A stretch of DNA of 5,257 bases from Acidimicrobiia bacterium (GCA_025456165.1 JALOLI010000107.1:1-5257), one strand, 5' to 3'. Counted from the first letter of the stretch, positions 1 to 4,926 are shown. Translations and numbers: made by a program. The notes: generated by a model from the sequence alone, not told the origin.

Positions 1-2
1 CC

Positions 3-77
3 GACGGCGCCGTCCCCCGCCTCCGCTCCGTGACCCTCCCGGCGGCGAGCGCTGGATTCGGGCCGCCGCTCCCTTAA
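3..77 (+). other. Possible C-terminal tail of an upstream gene
   Basis: Reading from position 3, an open frame of 24 codons runs to a TAA at 75-77, and 21 of the 24 sense codons end in G or C, as in the real genes here. It could therefore be the end of a + strand gene that begins outside the window. The translated tail is Pro/Ala/Arg/Leu-rich and matches no family I recognise. Other frames also stay open for part of this stretch because the DNA is so GC-rich, so the support is weak. Confidence 0.2.
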
Positions 78-80
78 CAT
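53..80 (+). promoter_or_regulatory. Candidate promoter for the dedA-like gene
   Basis: TAACAT at 75-80 fits the TAnnnT form of an actinobacterial -10 box and is the most AT-rich hexamer before the gene. TGGATT at 53-58, 16 bp upstream, is only a poor -35 match. A start about 7 bp past the -10 would give a leader of about 40 nt that contains most of the hairpin at 86-108. This is inferred from short motifs only. Confidence 0.25.
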
Positions 81-85
81 GCTCC

Positions 86-108
86 CGGCCGGGCAGACTC
101 CCCGGCCG
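86..108 (+). repeat. GC-rich perfect inverted repeat (hairpin) upstream of dedA-like gene
   Basis: CGGCCGGG (86-93) and CCCGGCCG (101-108) are perfect reverse complements around a 7-nt loop, giving an 8-bp all-GC stem. It ends 18 nt before the ATG at 127. No T-tract follows, so it is not a classic intrinsic terminator. It could still end an upstream transcript in a high-GC organism, act as a leader structure, or be an operator dyad. The structure is seen directly; the role is unknown. Confidence 0.5.
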
Positions 109-126
109 ATCGAGCGGTAAGGGCCC

Positions 127-816
127 ATGGAATTCCTCTCCAACATCGTGGACTTCGTCCTCCACATCGACGTCCACCTGAGCGAGTTGATCGCCGACTT
201 CGGCCTGTGGACCTACGTGATCCTGTTCCTCATCATCACCGCGGAGACCGGCCTGGTCATTGCCCCGCTGCTGCCCGGCGACTCGCTGTTGTTCGCCGCG
301 GGGACCTTCGCCGCCCGGGGCGACCTCGAGGTCTGGGTCCTCTTCTTCAGCCTCAGTGTCGCCGCCGTGATCGGCGACGCCCTGAACTACGCCGTAGGGC
401 GTTACCTGGGGCCCAAGCTCTTCCGCAAGGAAGGCTCGCGCTTCCTGAAGAAGGAGAACCTCGACCGCACCCACGACTTCTTCGAGAGGTACGGACCCGC
501 GACGATCATCATCGCCCGCTTCCTCCCCATCGTGCGCACCTTCGCCCCCTTCGTCGCCGGCATGGGCCGGATGGGCTACCCCCGCTTCCTCACCTACAAC
601 GTGATCGGCGGCGTGGGCTGGGTGTCCCTGTTCGTCTTCGCGGGCTACTTCTTCGCCAGCACCCCGTTTGTGCAGAAGCACTTCGAGCTGGTAATCCTCG
701 GCATCGTCCTGGTGTCCGTCGTGCCCACCACCATCGAGGTGATCCGCCGCCGGCGCAAGGCGAGCCGGGAAGCGGCGGCCGCCGCCGTGGCGGAACCCGC
801 CCCCGAAGAGGTCTGA
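127..816 (+). CDS. DedA family (VTT/SNARE-associated domain) membrane protein
   Basis: This 229-residue inner-membrane protein belongs to the DedA superfamily, which is linked to envelope homeostasis, proton-motive-force-dependent transport and, in some members, polyprenyl-phosphate or phospholipid translocation. Family landmarks appear in order: Glu40 before LPGD (49-52), GRxxG (91-95), FFERYG (118-123), RFLPIVR (131-137), AGMGRM (144-149), Asn158 and GxxxW (161-165). Glu40, Asp52, Arg131 and Arg137 match the membrane-embedded charged residues known to be needed in E. coli YqjA. Hydrophobic segments lie at about 28-60, 68-90, 125-145, 155-177 and 186-202, followed by a basic stretch and a cytoplasm-like Ala/Glu tail. 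Length is typical. The ATG is preceded by a weak AAGG at 119-122, and an in-frame stop at 118-120 excludes a longer start. It converges on the lipoprotein gene with a 31-bp gap. The family is certain; the substrate cannot be read. Confidence 0.93.
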   Translation: MEFLSNIVDFVLHIDVHLSELIADFGLWTYVILFLIITAETGLVIAPLLPGDSLLFAAGTFAARGDLEVWVLFFSLSVAAVIGDALNYAVGRYLGPKLFRKEGSRFLKKENLDRTHDFFERYGPATIIIARFLPIVRTFAPFVAGMGRMGYPRFLTYNVIGGVGWVSLFVFAGYFFASTPFVQKHFELVILGIVLVSVVPTTIEVIRRRRKASREAAAAAVAEPAPEEV

Positions 817-847
817 GCGCCCGCCCCCAGCAGAGCCGGCCCCAGTC

Positions 848-1756
848 TCACCCCTCAGCCAGGCCCCAATCGGCAGCCAGTTCCTCCATGATCCTCGATG
901 CCAGCCGCTGCCCCCCGGCCGCCGTGTAGTGAATGCCGTCGGCAGAGCGCACCGTGACCGGGTTCCCCTCGGCATCGGCGAGGTCGATGGCGAATCCTCC
1001 CTCCTCACCCTGGAAGAGCCGGTACGCCTCGATGAACCGCGCTTCCAGAAGCAGGGCGGCCTGCTCCCGGATTATCCGGCTGATGTGCCGCATACGGGAG
1101 TCGTAGTTGGGGGTGCCCATGATCGGCTGCCCCACCCAGTAAACACGGCGCGATAGCGTCAGCAGCTGGTCCGTGAACCCCCCCACGAGGGCGGTGTACC
1201 GGGCGTCCCATTCCGGAGTGCCGAAGGCCAGCCACCCATCGGGAGAGGCCATCCCCTGCCCATCGTTGGCCCCCAGCAGGACCACGACCACCTCGGGGGT
1301 GAGGGGAGGAGGGTTGCCGGCGACGAACACCGGCCAATCGAAGATGTCCGGCCGGGCCAGGCCGGTGCCCCCCCAGGCCCCGACCGACACCCGCATCAGG
1401 CCGCTGGCCGCGCCCAGGGCGCGCAGGGCCGTGCCCACAGGCGGAGCGAGCGAGTCGCCGATCACCCACACCCGGAGGGGGGCGTCCGGCGTGACTTCCC
1501 GCCACCAGGCGGGCACCGTGGTGACGGTCGTCGTGGGCGGGAGCGTCGTGGTCGTGGGAGGGGCGATAGTGGTATCTGCGGGGGCGCTGGTGGTGGTGGT
1601 AGCTGAGGTGCCGGTGGTGGCCGGCGTGGTCGTGGTGCTGGTCACGGGAGGCGTGGTGGTGGAAGCCGTCGTAGTCGCCCCCGTGCCCCCCGCCGAGCAC
1701 GCCGAACAGAGCAAGCCCAGTGCCAGCCAGGCTGCCGTCCGTGCCGGGAATCGCAT
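848..1756 (-). CDS. Lipoprotein with DUF459-type SGNH/GDSL hydrolase domain
   Basis: This 302-residue predicted exported lipoprotein has a basic N-terminus, a hydrophobic core and a lipobox-like LCSAC with lipidated Cys20. The Cys at lipobox -3 is unusual. Residues 28-80 are a low-complexity linker with 29 Thr, probably spanning the envelope and possibly O-mannosylated. The catalytic domain runs from about 94 to 295. It shows the GDSL block (100-103, nucleophile Ser102), GTGLARPDIFDW (130-141, oxyanion Gly region), LLGANDGQG (160-168, Asn164) and DGIHYTAAG (273-281, Asp273/His276). The GANDGQ signature and the spacing are typical of DUF459. SGNH enzymes hydrolyse esters, often acetyl groups on glycans; the substrate here is unknown, and de-O-acetylation of an envelope polymer is only a guess. 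The start is firm: GGAGG (CCTCC at 1762-1766) sits 5 nt before the ATG. It is divergent from the MFS gene. The triad is complete, so it is probably active. Confidence 0.9.
   Translation of the reverse strand: MRFPARTAAWLALGLLCSACSAGGTGATTTASTTTPPVTSTTTTPATTGTSATTTTSAPADTTIAPPTTTTLPPTTTVTTVPAWWREVTPDAPLRVWVIGDSLAPPVGTALRALGAASGLMRVSVGAWGGTGLARPDIFDWPVFVAGNPPPLTPEVVVVLLGANDGQGMASPDGWLAFGTPEWDARYTALVGGFTDQLLTLSRRVYWVGQPIMGTPNYDSRMRHISRIIREQAALLLEARFIEAYRLFQGEEGGFAIDLADAEGNPVTVRSADGIHYTAAGGQRLASRIMEELAADWGLAEG
1514..1678 (-). repeat. Low-complexity Thr/Pro codon tract in lipoprotein linker
   Basis: This stretch encodes residues 27-81 of the lipoprotein and consists mostly of runs of ACC/ACG/ACT Thr codons with scattered Pro, Ala and Ser. 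On the + strand it shows up as irregular GTGGTGGT runs that create false Val-rich open frames. The codons vary and no exact repeat unit recurs, which fits an expanded linker rather than a fresh tandem duplication. Such linkers commonly hold actinobacterial lipoprotein domains away from the membrane and vary in length between strains. Confidence 0.7.
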
Positions 1757-1780
1757 CGTGGCCTCCGTCCTCTCCCGGGG

Positions 1781-1786
1781 AGGCTA
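1781..1786 (-). promoter_or_regulatory. Candidate -10 box for the lipoprotein gene
   Basis: On the - strand TAGCCT (TAnnnT form) lies 24 nt before the ATG at 1756 and upstream of the GGAGG ribosome-binding site. That would give a leader of about 18 nt. No convincing -35 is seen, and one hexamer in GC-rich DNA is weak evidence. Confidence 0.2.
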
Positions 1787-1833
1787 CCCCGGCCCTTCGC
1801 CCCCGCAGTCGGGCCGGGCCCCGCCCTGGCCGG

Positions 1834-1850
1834 CCGGGCAGCCTGCCCGG
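1834..1850 (+). promoter_or_regulatory. 17-bp perfect dyad upstream of MFS gene, operator candidate
   Basis: CCGGGCAGCCTGCCCGG is a perfect palindrome of 8-bp arms around one central base. It lies in the 140-bp region between the divergent lipoprotein and MFS genes. It sits 5 bp upstream of TAGGCT (1856-1861), the best -10 candidate for the MFS gene, and so would overlap the spacer and -35 region. MFS exporter genes are often controlled by TetR- or MarR-type repressors that bind such dyads, but no regulator gene is next to it here. The dyad is seen; its role is inferred. Confidence 0.4.
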
Positions 1851-1855
1851 TCCCG

Positions 1856-1861
1856 TAGGCT
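1856..1861 (+). promoter_or_regulatory. Candidate -10 box for the MFS gene
   Basis: TAGGCT fits TAnnnT and ends 35 nt before the ATG at 1897, leaving a leader of about 28 nt. No good -35 can be recognised; the position where one would lie is taken by the 17-bp dyad. Confidence 0.22.
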
Positions 1862-1896
1862 GCGGGCCGCGTGACCTCCCGCCGGCCCTCTCGCCC

Positions 1897-3165
1897 ATGA
1901 TCGTCGTCGCCACCGCCCGGCGGATCTTCTCCTCGCTCCGCGTCCCCAACTACCGCCTCTACTTCGCCGGACAAGCCATCTCGCTGTCGGGCACCTGGAT
2001 GCAGAGCGTGGCGCAGGGCTGGCTGGTCCTCGACCTGACCGGCTCCGGTACGGCCATCGGCCTCGTACTGGCCCTGCAGTTCCTCCCCGTCCTGCTCCTG
2101 GGGCCGCTGGGCGGGGTCCTGGCGGACCGCATCGACAAGCGCCGCCTCCTCCTGGGAACCCAGGTGGCCGCCGCCCTGCTGGCCGCCGCCCTGGGATTGC
2201 TCGTGCTCCTGGAAGTCGTCACTCTCTGGATGGTCTGCGCCATGGCTTGTGGCCTCGGCTTCGTGAACCTGGTGGACAACCCCACGCGCCAGGCGTTCCT
2301 GGGTGAGATGGTCGGGCCCGACGACCTAACCAACGCGATCAGCCTGAACTCCGTGCTGGTGAACCTGGCGCGAGTCGCCGGGCCGGCCGGCGCCGGGGCC
2401 CTCATCATCACCGTCGGGGTGGCGCCCTGCTTCCTGATCAACGCCGCCTCCTACCTGGCCGCCATCGCCGCCCTCTTGCTGATTCGCCCGGAGCGCCTCC
2501 GCCGCACCGCGCCGCGGCCGCGCGGCCGGGGCCAGTTGCGGGCCGGCTTCCGCTACGTGCGAGCCAACCCTGCCATCTTCATCCCTCTCCTGATGATGGC
2601 GGTGGTGGGCACCCTGGCCTACGAGTTCCAGGTCAGCCTGCCGCTGCTCGCCCGCTTCGCCTTCGGCGGAGACGCCGACACCTACGGGGCCATGACGGCT
2701 CTGATGGGCGCCGGGGCAGTGGTCGGCGGCCTGCTCACCGCCGCCGCCGGGCGGCGCGCCCCCACCGCCCTGGCCGCCATGGCCCTGCTCTTCGGCGCGG
2801 TGCAAAGCGTCGCGGCCCTGGCCCCCAACCGGGCCCTGGCGCTGGCCGCCATGGTCCCCCTGGGGGCTTCGTCCATCGCCTTTCTCGCCTTGGGCAACGC
2901 GACCCTGCAACTGGCCTCCGCTCCCGAGATGCGCGGCCGGGTGATGGCCCTCTGGGCGGTTGCCTTCCTCGGCTCCACGCCAGTGGGAGGTCCCCTCATC
3001 GGATGGATCGGCGGCCTCAACCCCCGCTGGGGCCTGGGCGTGGGAGGCCTGGCCACCCTGCTATGCGGCCTGCTGGCGTGGCGGCCGCTGGCGCGCCTCG
3101 CTCCCCCCGAGAACGCCCCCGCACCGGTTGCCGCGGAACCCGCCGGGCCCGACGCTCCGGCGTGA
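1897..3165 (+). CDS. MFS transporter, MFS_3/EntS-like exporter
   Basis: This 422-residue major facilitator superfamily protein resembles the MFS_3 (transmembrane secretion effector, EntS-like) group of proton-coupled exporters. Diagnostic segments are the N-terminal NYRLYFAGQAISLSGTWMQ (18-36), the motif-A loop GGVLADRIDKRR (72-83), the half-way signature VDNPTRQAFLGEMV (126-139), NAISLNSVLVNLARVAGP (146-163), and a second motif-A-like PEMRGRVMALW (343-353). About 12 helices can be placed, with a basic central loop at 198-216 and a Pro/Ala tail from 403. The ATG at 1897 is chosen because homology starts a few residues later. The frame stays open back to 1720, but that extension is Pro/Arg-rich and runs into the divergent lipoprotein gene. 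No clear ribosome-binding site precedes 1897, so translation may be leaderless or weakly initiated. The substrate cannot be predicted; siderophores, antibiotics and other amphiphiles are known for the group. Confidence 0.9.
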   Translation: MIVVATARRIFSSLRVPNYRLYFAGQAISLSGTWMQSVAQGWLVLDLTGSGTAIGLVLALQFLPVLLLGPLGGVLADRIDKRRLLLGTQVAAALLAAALGLLVLLEVVTLWMVCAMACGLGFVNLVDNPTRQAFLGEMVGPDDLTNAISLNSVLVNLARVAGPAGAGALIITVGVAPCFLINAASYLAAIAALLLIRPERLRRTAPRPRGRGQLRAGFRYVRANPAIFIPLLMMAVVGTLAYEFQVSLPLLARFAFGGDADTYGAMTALMGAGAVVGGLLTAAAGRRAPTALAAMALLFGAVQSVAALAPNRALALAAMVPLGASSIAFLALGNATLQLASAPEMRGRVMALWAVAFLGSTPVGGPLIGWIGGLNPRWGLGVGGLATLLCGLLAWRPLARLAPPENAPAPVAAEPAGPDAPA

Positions 3166-3172
3166 GGCCTCA
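3163..3172. repeat. Palindrome holding both stop codons of convergent genes
   Basis: TGAGGCCTCA is a perfect 10-bp palindrome. Its left TGA is the stop of the MFS gene and its right TCA is the stop, on the other strand, of the small membrane-protein gene, leaving 4 bp (GGCC) between them. No terminator hairpin with a T-tract can fit between the genes, so each transcript must run into its neighbour's 3' end. Confidence 0.6.
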
Positions 3173-3550
3173 GCGCCAGGACCAGAGCAGCGCCCCGGCG
3201 GCCAGATAGACCACTCCGCCGGCCATGGTCAGAAGGCCGGCTCCCCGGCGCCGGGGCGCCAGGAAGCGCCTCTCCCCGGTGAGGCCCTGCTCGGCCATCC
3301 GGCCCACGTTGGCCCCGGGCAGCATGTTGTCCGCCACCCGATCGGCCCCCGCCGTCAGGAACAGGCCCACCAGGATGAGGATCACCCCCGCCAGGATGAA
3401 GGTGCCGGCGAGCGAGCCGACCAGCCCGGCCGGGGTGGCCAGCCACCAGACGACGGCCACCGTCACCGCCGCTGCCAGGCTTCCGGCGGCCACCCGCATG
3501 AAGGGATGTTGCAGCACCTTCCCCGGAAGATACCCCCCCGACCGGATCAT
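3170..3550 (-). CDS. Small three-helix membrane protein, function unknown
   Basis: This 126-residue protein matches no family I recognise. Three hydrophobic segments, at about 19-38, 46-68 and 103-123, suggest an integral membrane protein. Between the second and third lies a polar loop containing DNMLPGANVGRMAEQG (74-89) and then a basic stretch ERRFLAPRRR (93-102), which by the positive-inside rule is probably cytoplasmic. There is no signal peptide, cysteine or obvious cofactor site. The gene starts 12 nt after the stop of the FAD-domain gene on the same strand, so the two are very likely one operon. The ribosome-binding site before the ATG is poor, which suggests translational coupling. 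A later ATG (residue 18) has no better site. Its partner suggests a membrane anchor or redox partner, but that is a guess. Third-position GC bias supports real coding. Confidence 0.7.
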   Translation of the reverse strand: MIRSGGYLPGKVLQHPFMRVAAGSLAAAVTVAVVWWLATPAGLVGSLAGTFILAGVILILVGLFLTAGADRVADNMLPGANVGRMAEQGLTGERRFLAPRRRGAGLLTMAGGVVYLAAGALLWSWR

Positions 3551-3562
3551 GGCGCGGACCGC

Positions 3563-4117
3563 TCAAGCCTCCGGGGGTCGATCCCAGTCCTGGACGTCCT
3601 TGCCCGCCTCCCGAGCCAGGATGTCGAGCGCGGCCCGGGCGCCGTCACCCGCCGAGATGATCGCCTGGCTGCGGCCCGGGCGGGCGCTGCGCCCGATCAC
3701 GTAGACCCGGGGATGGGACGACCGGCCTTCCCCATCCACCCGGATGGCGCCGCTCTCCAACGCGGCCAGACCGAGGGACCGGGCCAGAACCGGGTTCTTG
3801 CCTTCGGAGAGGATCAGGTAGTCGCCCTCCTCGGTCGCCCCGCCGGAGAGGGTCGCCGTCACACCGCTCTCATCCGCCGCGACCCCCAACACCTCGACGG
3901 CCGCCAGGCGCGCCCCGGCCGCTTCCGCCTGGTCTCGGGCCACCTTCTGGAAGTCGCTGCCGGAGATCCCCGCAATCCCGAGGTAGTTGTTGAGATAGGC
4001 GTAGTGCATGGCGGTCTTGTCGAGGCCGAAGACCACAGCCTCATGACCGCCGCGGCCCAGGAAGAGAGCGGCGCTGAGCCCGCCCGGGCCGTCACCGATG
4101 ATGATCACGCGTGCCAA
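3563..4117 (-). CDS. Single-domain FAD protein, thioredoxin reductase-like, lacking NADPH domain
   Basis: This 184-residue soluble protein resembles the FAD-binding halves of thioredoxin reductase joined together. A dinucleotide-binding fold opens it (VIIIGDGPGG, 4-13), then NYLGI (44-48) as in TrxR NYPG, then after a short bridge the C-terminal FAD segment RVYVIGRSARP...QAIISAGDGARAALD (137-165). TrxR proper has about 310-320 residues, with an inserted NADPH domain carrying CxxC; here that insert is absent and there is no cysteine at all. The usual Asp of the C-terminal 'GD' motif is Arg143. Short FAD-domain proteins of this kind occur, as I recall, in actinobacteria and haloarchaea, with unknown partners. 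The start is TTG at 4117: AGGAG (CTCCT at 4125-4129) lies 7 nt upstream, and the fold begins at once (MARVIIIG). An open frame to an ATG at 4342 would add 75 Arg/Gly/Pro-rich residues and overlap the divergent gene, so it is rejected. It heads an operon with the small membrane protein. Confidence 0.85.
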   Translation of the reverse strand: MARVIIIGDGPGGLSAALFLGRGGHEAVVFGLDKTAMHYAYLNNYLGIAGISGSDFQKVARDQAEAAGARLAAVEVLGVAADESGVTATLSGGATEEGDYLILSEGKNPVLARSLGLAALESGAIRVDGEGRSSHPRVYVIGRSARPGRSQAIISAGDGARAALDILAREAGKDVQDWDRPPEA

Positions 4118-4124
4118 AGCAGTA

Positions 4125-4129
4125 CTCCT
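4125..4129 (-). promoter_or_regulatory. Ribosome-binding site deciding a TTG start
   Basis: AGGAG on the - strand lies 7 nt before the TTG at 4117-4115. It is the best Shine-Dalgarno match in the region and sits exactly where the conserved Rossmann fold begins. It therefore fixes the start of the FAD-domain protein, although ATG-only gene callers would choose 4342. Confidence 0.75.
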
Positions 4130-4233
4130 GTGATGGGTGCCCGGGACAACATCCCCGGGGCCCGACTGATTCCCGAGCGCGACCCGCCTCGGGCCGCCCG
4201 TCGGCCTGGCAGCGAGCCGCCCGCACCCCAACC

Positions 4234-4251
4234 CGGCGGGCTTTCCCGCCG
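4234..4251. repeat. Hairpin in divergent intergenic region
   Basis: CGGCGGG (4234-4240), a CTTT loop and CCCGCCG (4245-4251) form a perfect 7-bp stem. It lies in the 205-bp region 4118-4322 between the divergent FAD-domain and nitroreductase-family genes. The region holds two weaker dyads as well: CCCGGG at 4140-4145 repeated at 4154-4159, and CCCGAG/CTCGGG at 4172-4177/4188-4193. No coding signal is seen in the region. The dyads may be operators or simple products of high GC. Confidence 0.4.
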
Positions 4252-4287
4252 CAAGTGCCCGTCGGGAGAGCCTGCTCCCCACCCGGC

Positions 4288-4293
4288 TAGTGT
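4288..4293 (+). promoter_or_regulatory. Candidate -10 box for the nitroreductase-family gene
   Basis: TAGTGT fits TAnnnT and ends 29 nt before the ATG at 4323, leaving a leader of about 20-25 nt that contains the GAGG ribosome-binding site. No convincing -35 is seen. Confidence 0.22.
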
Positions 4294-4322
4294 CGACCCG
4301 GATCGTAAAACGAGGCCGCATC

Positions 4323-4793
4323 ATGCCGGAGACACCTGCCAAGCCCGCCCGCGTTCCCCCGCGGTGGTTCGTCCGCCTGTTCTGGTCTGCTCATCGCGGC
4401 GTCTGTCGCATCACCGGCGGCCGCTGGGGGCTGTGGCGCCCGAAGCCGGGGAAGTGGGGCGCCATGCGCCTGACCACCATCGGCCGCCGCAGCGGGCAGG
4501 AGCGCAGCGTCATCCTCGGCTACTTCGAAGACGGCCCGAACCTGGTGACCATGGCGATGAACGGCTGGTCCAGCGGCGAACCGGCTTGGTGGCTCAACCT
4601 GCAGGCTCAGCCCGAAGCGCGGGTCGACCTGGCCGGCGGTGGCCGCGCCGTCAGGGGAAGGGTCGCGACCGGCGAGGAGCGGGCCCGCCTCTGGGCGCGC
4701 TGGCAGGAGATCGACGAGAACCTCGACGCCTACGCGGCGCTGCGGTCCACCGAAACCGCGGTCGTGGTCCTCGAGCCGCAAAAGGCCGGCTGA
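4323..4793 (+). CDS. Deazaflavin (F420)-dependent nitroreductase / quinone reductase family protein
   Basis: This 156-residue cytoplasmic or membrane-associated protein belongs to the DDN family (PF04075), split-barrel proteins that use reduced coenzyme F420 to reduce quinones, nitroaromatics or other acceptors. Visible signatures are LTTIGRRSGQERSV (50-63, the GRxSGxxR region linked to F420 phosphate binding) and NGWSSGEPAWWLNLQAQPE (80-98, matching the family's NGG...PAWYLNLxANPxV). Basic and aromatic residues at 10-45 form the usual N-terminal helix. The length is normal. The ATG at 4323 is preferred because GAGG (4312-4315) lies 7 nt upstream; a GTG at 4290 in the same frame would add 11 residues but lacks such a site. 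The gene is divergent from the FAD-domain operon and converges on the tRNA gene. It implies the organism makes F420. The natural acceptor is unknown. Confidence 0.9.
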   Translation: MPETPAKPARVPPRWFVRLFWSAHRGVCRITGGRWGLWRPKPGKWGAMRLTTIGRRSGQERSVILGYFEDGPNLVTMAMNGWSSGEPAWWLNLQAQPEARVDLAGGGRAVRGRVATGEERARLWARWQEIDENLDAYAALRSTETAVVVLEPQKAG

Positions 4794-4831
4794 GAGCTCG
4801 GAGCCCCCGCTCGCGGGCCGAAGAACCAGGG
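4794..4831. other. Short gap between convergent nitroreductase-family and tRNA genes
   Basis: This 38-bp spacer contains a small hairpin, CCCG-CTCG-CGGG (about 4806-4817), with no T-tract on either strand. It could help end either transcript, but a 4-bp stem is too little to call a terminator. Confidence 0.25.
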
Positions 4832-4916
4832 TGTCGGAGAGGGGACTCGAACCCCTACGCCCTATGTGGGCACAAGGCCCTCAACCTTGCGCGTCTGCCA
4901 ATTCCGCCACTCCGAC
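4832..4916 (-). tRNA. tRNA-Leu (anticodon GAG)
   Basis: On the - strand an 85-nt cloverleaf can be drawn. The acceptor stem GTCGGAG pairs with CTCCGAC (7 bp), with discriminator A. The D arm contains GCGGAATTGGCAGACGC. The anticodon stem CAAGG/CCTTG closes the loop TTGAGGG, giving anticodon GAG (4880-4882), which reads CUC/CUU. A long variable arm (GCCC...GGGC) marks a class II tRNA, and the T arm is AGGGG-TTCGAGT-CCCCT. The 3' CCA is not encoded (the genome has CCC after the discriminator), so it must be added by the nucleotidyltransferase. The gene lies 56 bp downstream of the ABC-transporter gene on the same strand. Confidence 0.96.
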
Positions 4917-4926
4917 GGGCGCGGCG

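Noticed and set aside
1..81. Possible divergent - strand gene starting with ATG at 81-79 and running off the left edge
   Set aside because: The 26 visible codons are Arg/Glu/Gly-rich low complexity, the nearest GGGAG lies only 1 nt from the ATG, and no family is recognisable.
85..96. 12-mer CCGGCCGGGCAG shared with 1830-1841 in another intergenic region
   Set aside because: Ten of the twelve bases also occur inside the lipoprotein gene at 1348-1357, and such GC words are common at this base composition, so a shared regulator site is not supported.
79..120. 13-codon mini-ORF (ATG at 79, TAA at 118-120) just before the DedA-family start, overlapping the hairpin
   Set aside because: It has no ribosome-binding site, its ATG overlaps the candidate -10 box, and the peptide has no attenuator-like codon run. 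Probably chance.
1173..1874. Open frame on the + strand opposite the lipoprotein, with long Val/Gly runs
   Set aside because: The Val runs are the reverse complement of the lipoprotein's Thr codons (ACC/ACG read as GGT/CGT and shifted to GTG/GTC). The - strand frame has the signal peptide, the catalytic blocks and a good ribosome-binding site.
1720..1896. 59-codon N-terminal extension of the MFS transporter
   Set aside because: It is Pro/Arg/Gly-rich, overlaps the divergent lipoprotein start and resembles no transporter N-terminus; the family sequence starts just after the ATG at 1897.
2326..3566. Long - strand open frames opposite the MFS gene
   Set aside because: They are Gly/Gln/Arg/Pro-rich shadows typical of high-GC genes; the + strand encodes a complete MFS protein with family motifs.
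4290..4322. GTG start at 4290 for the nitroreductase-family gene
   Set aside because: It has no nearby ribosome-binding site, it overlaps the candidate -10, and the 11 added residues are basic and not family-like; ATG 4323 has GAGG 7 nt upstream.
4794..4831. Bidirectional terminator between the nitroreductase-family gene and the tRNA
   Set aside because: Only a 4-bp stem and no T-tract on either strand.
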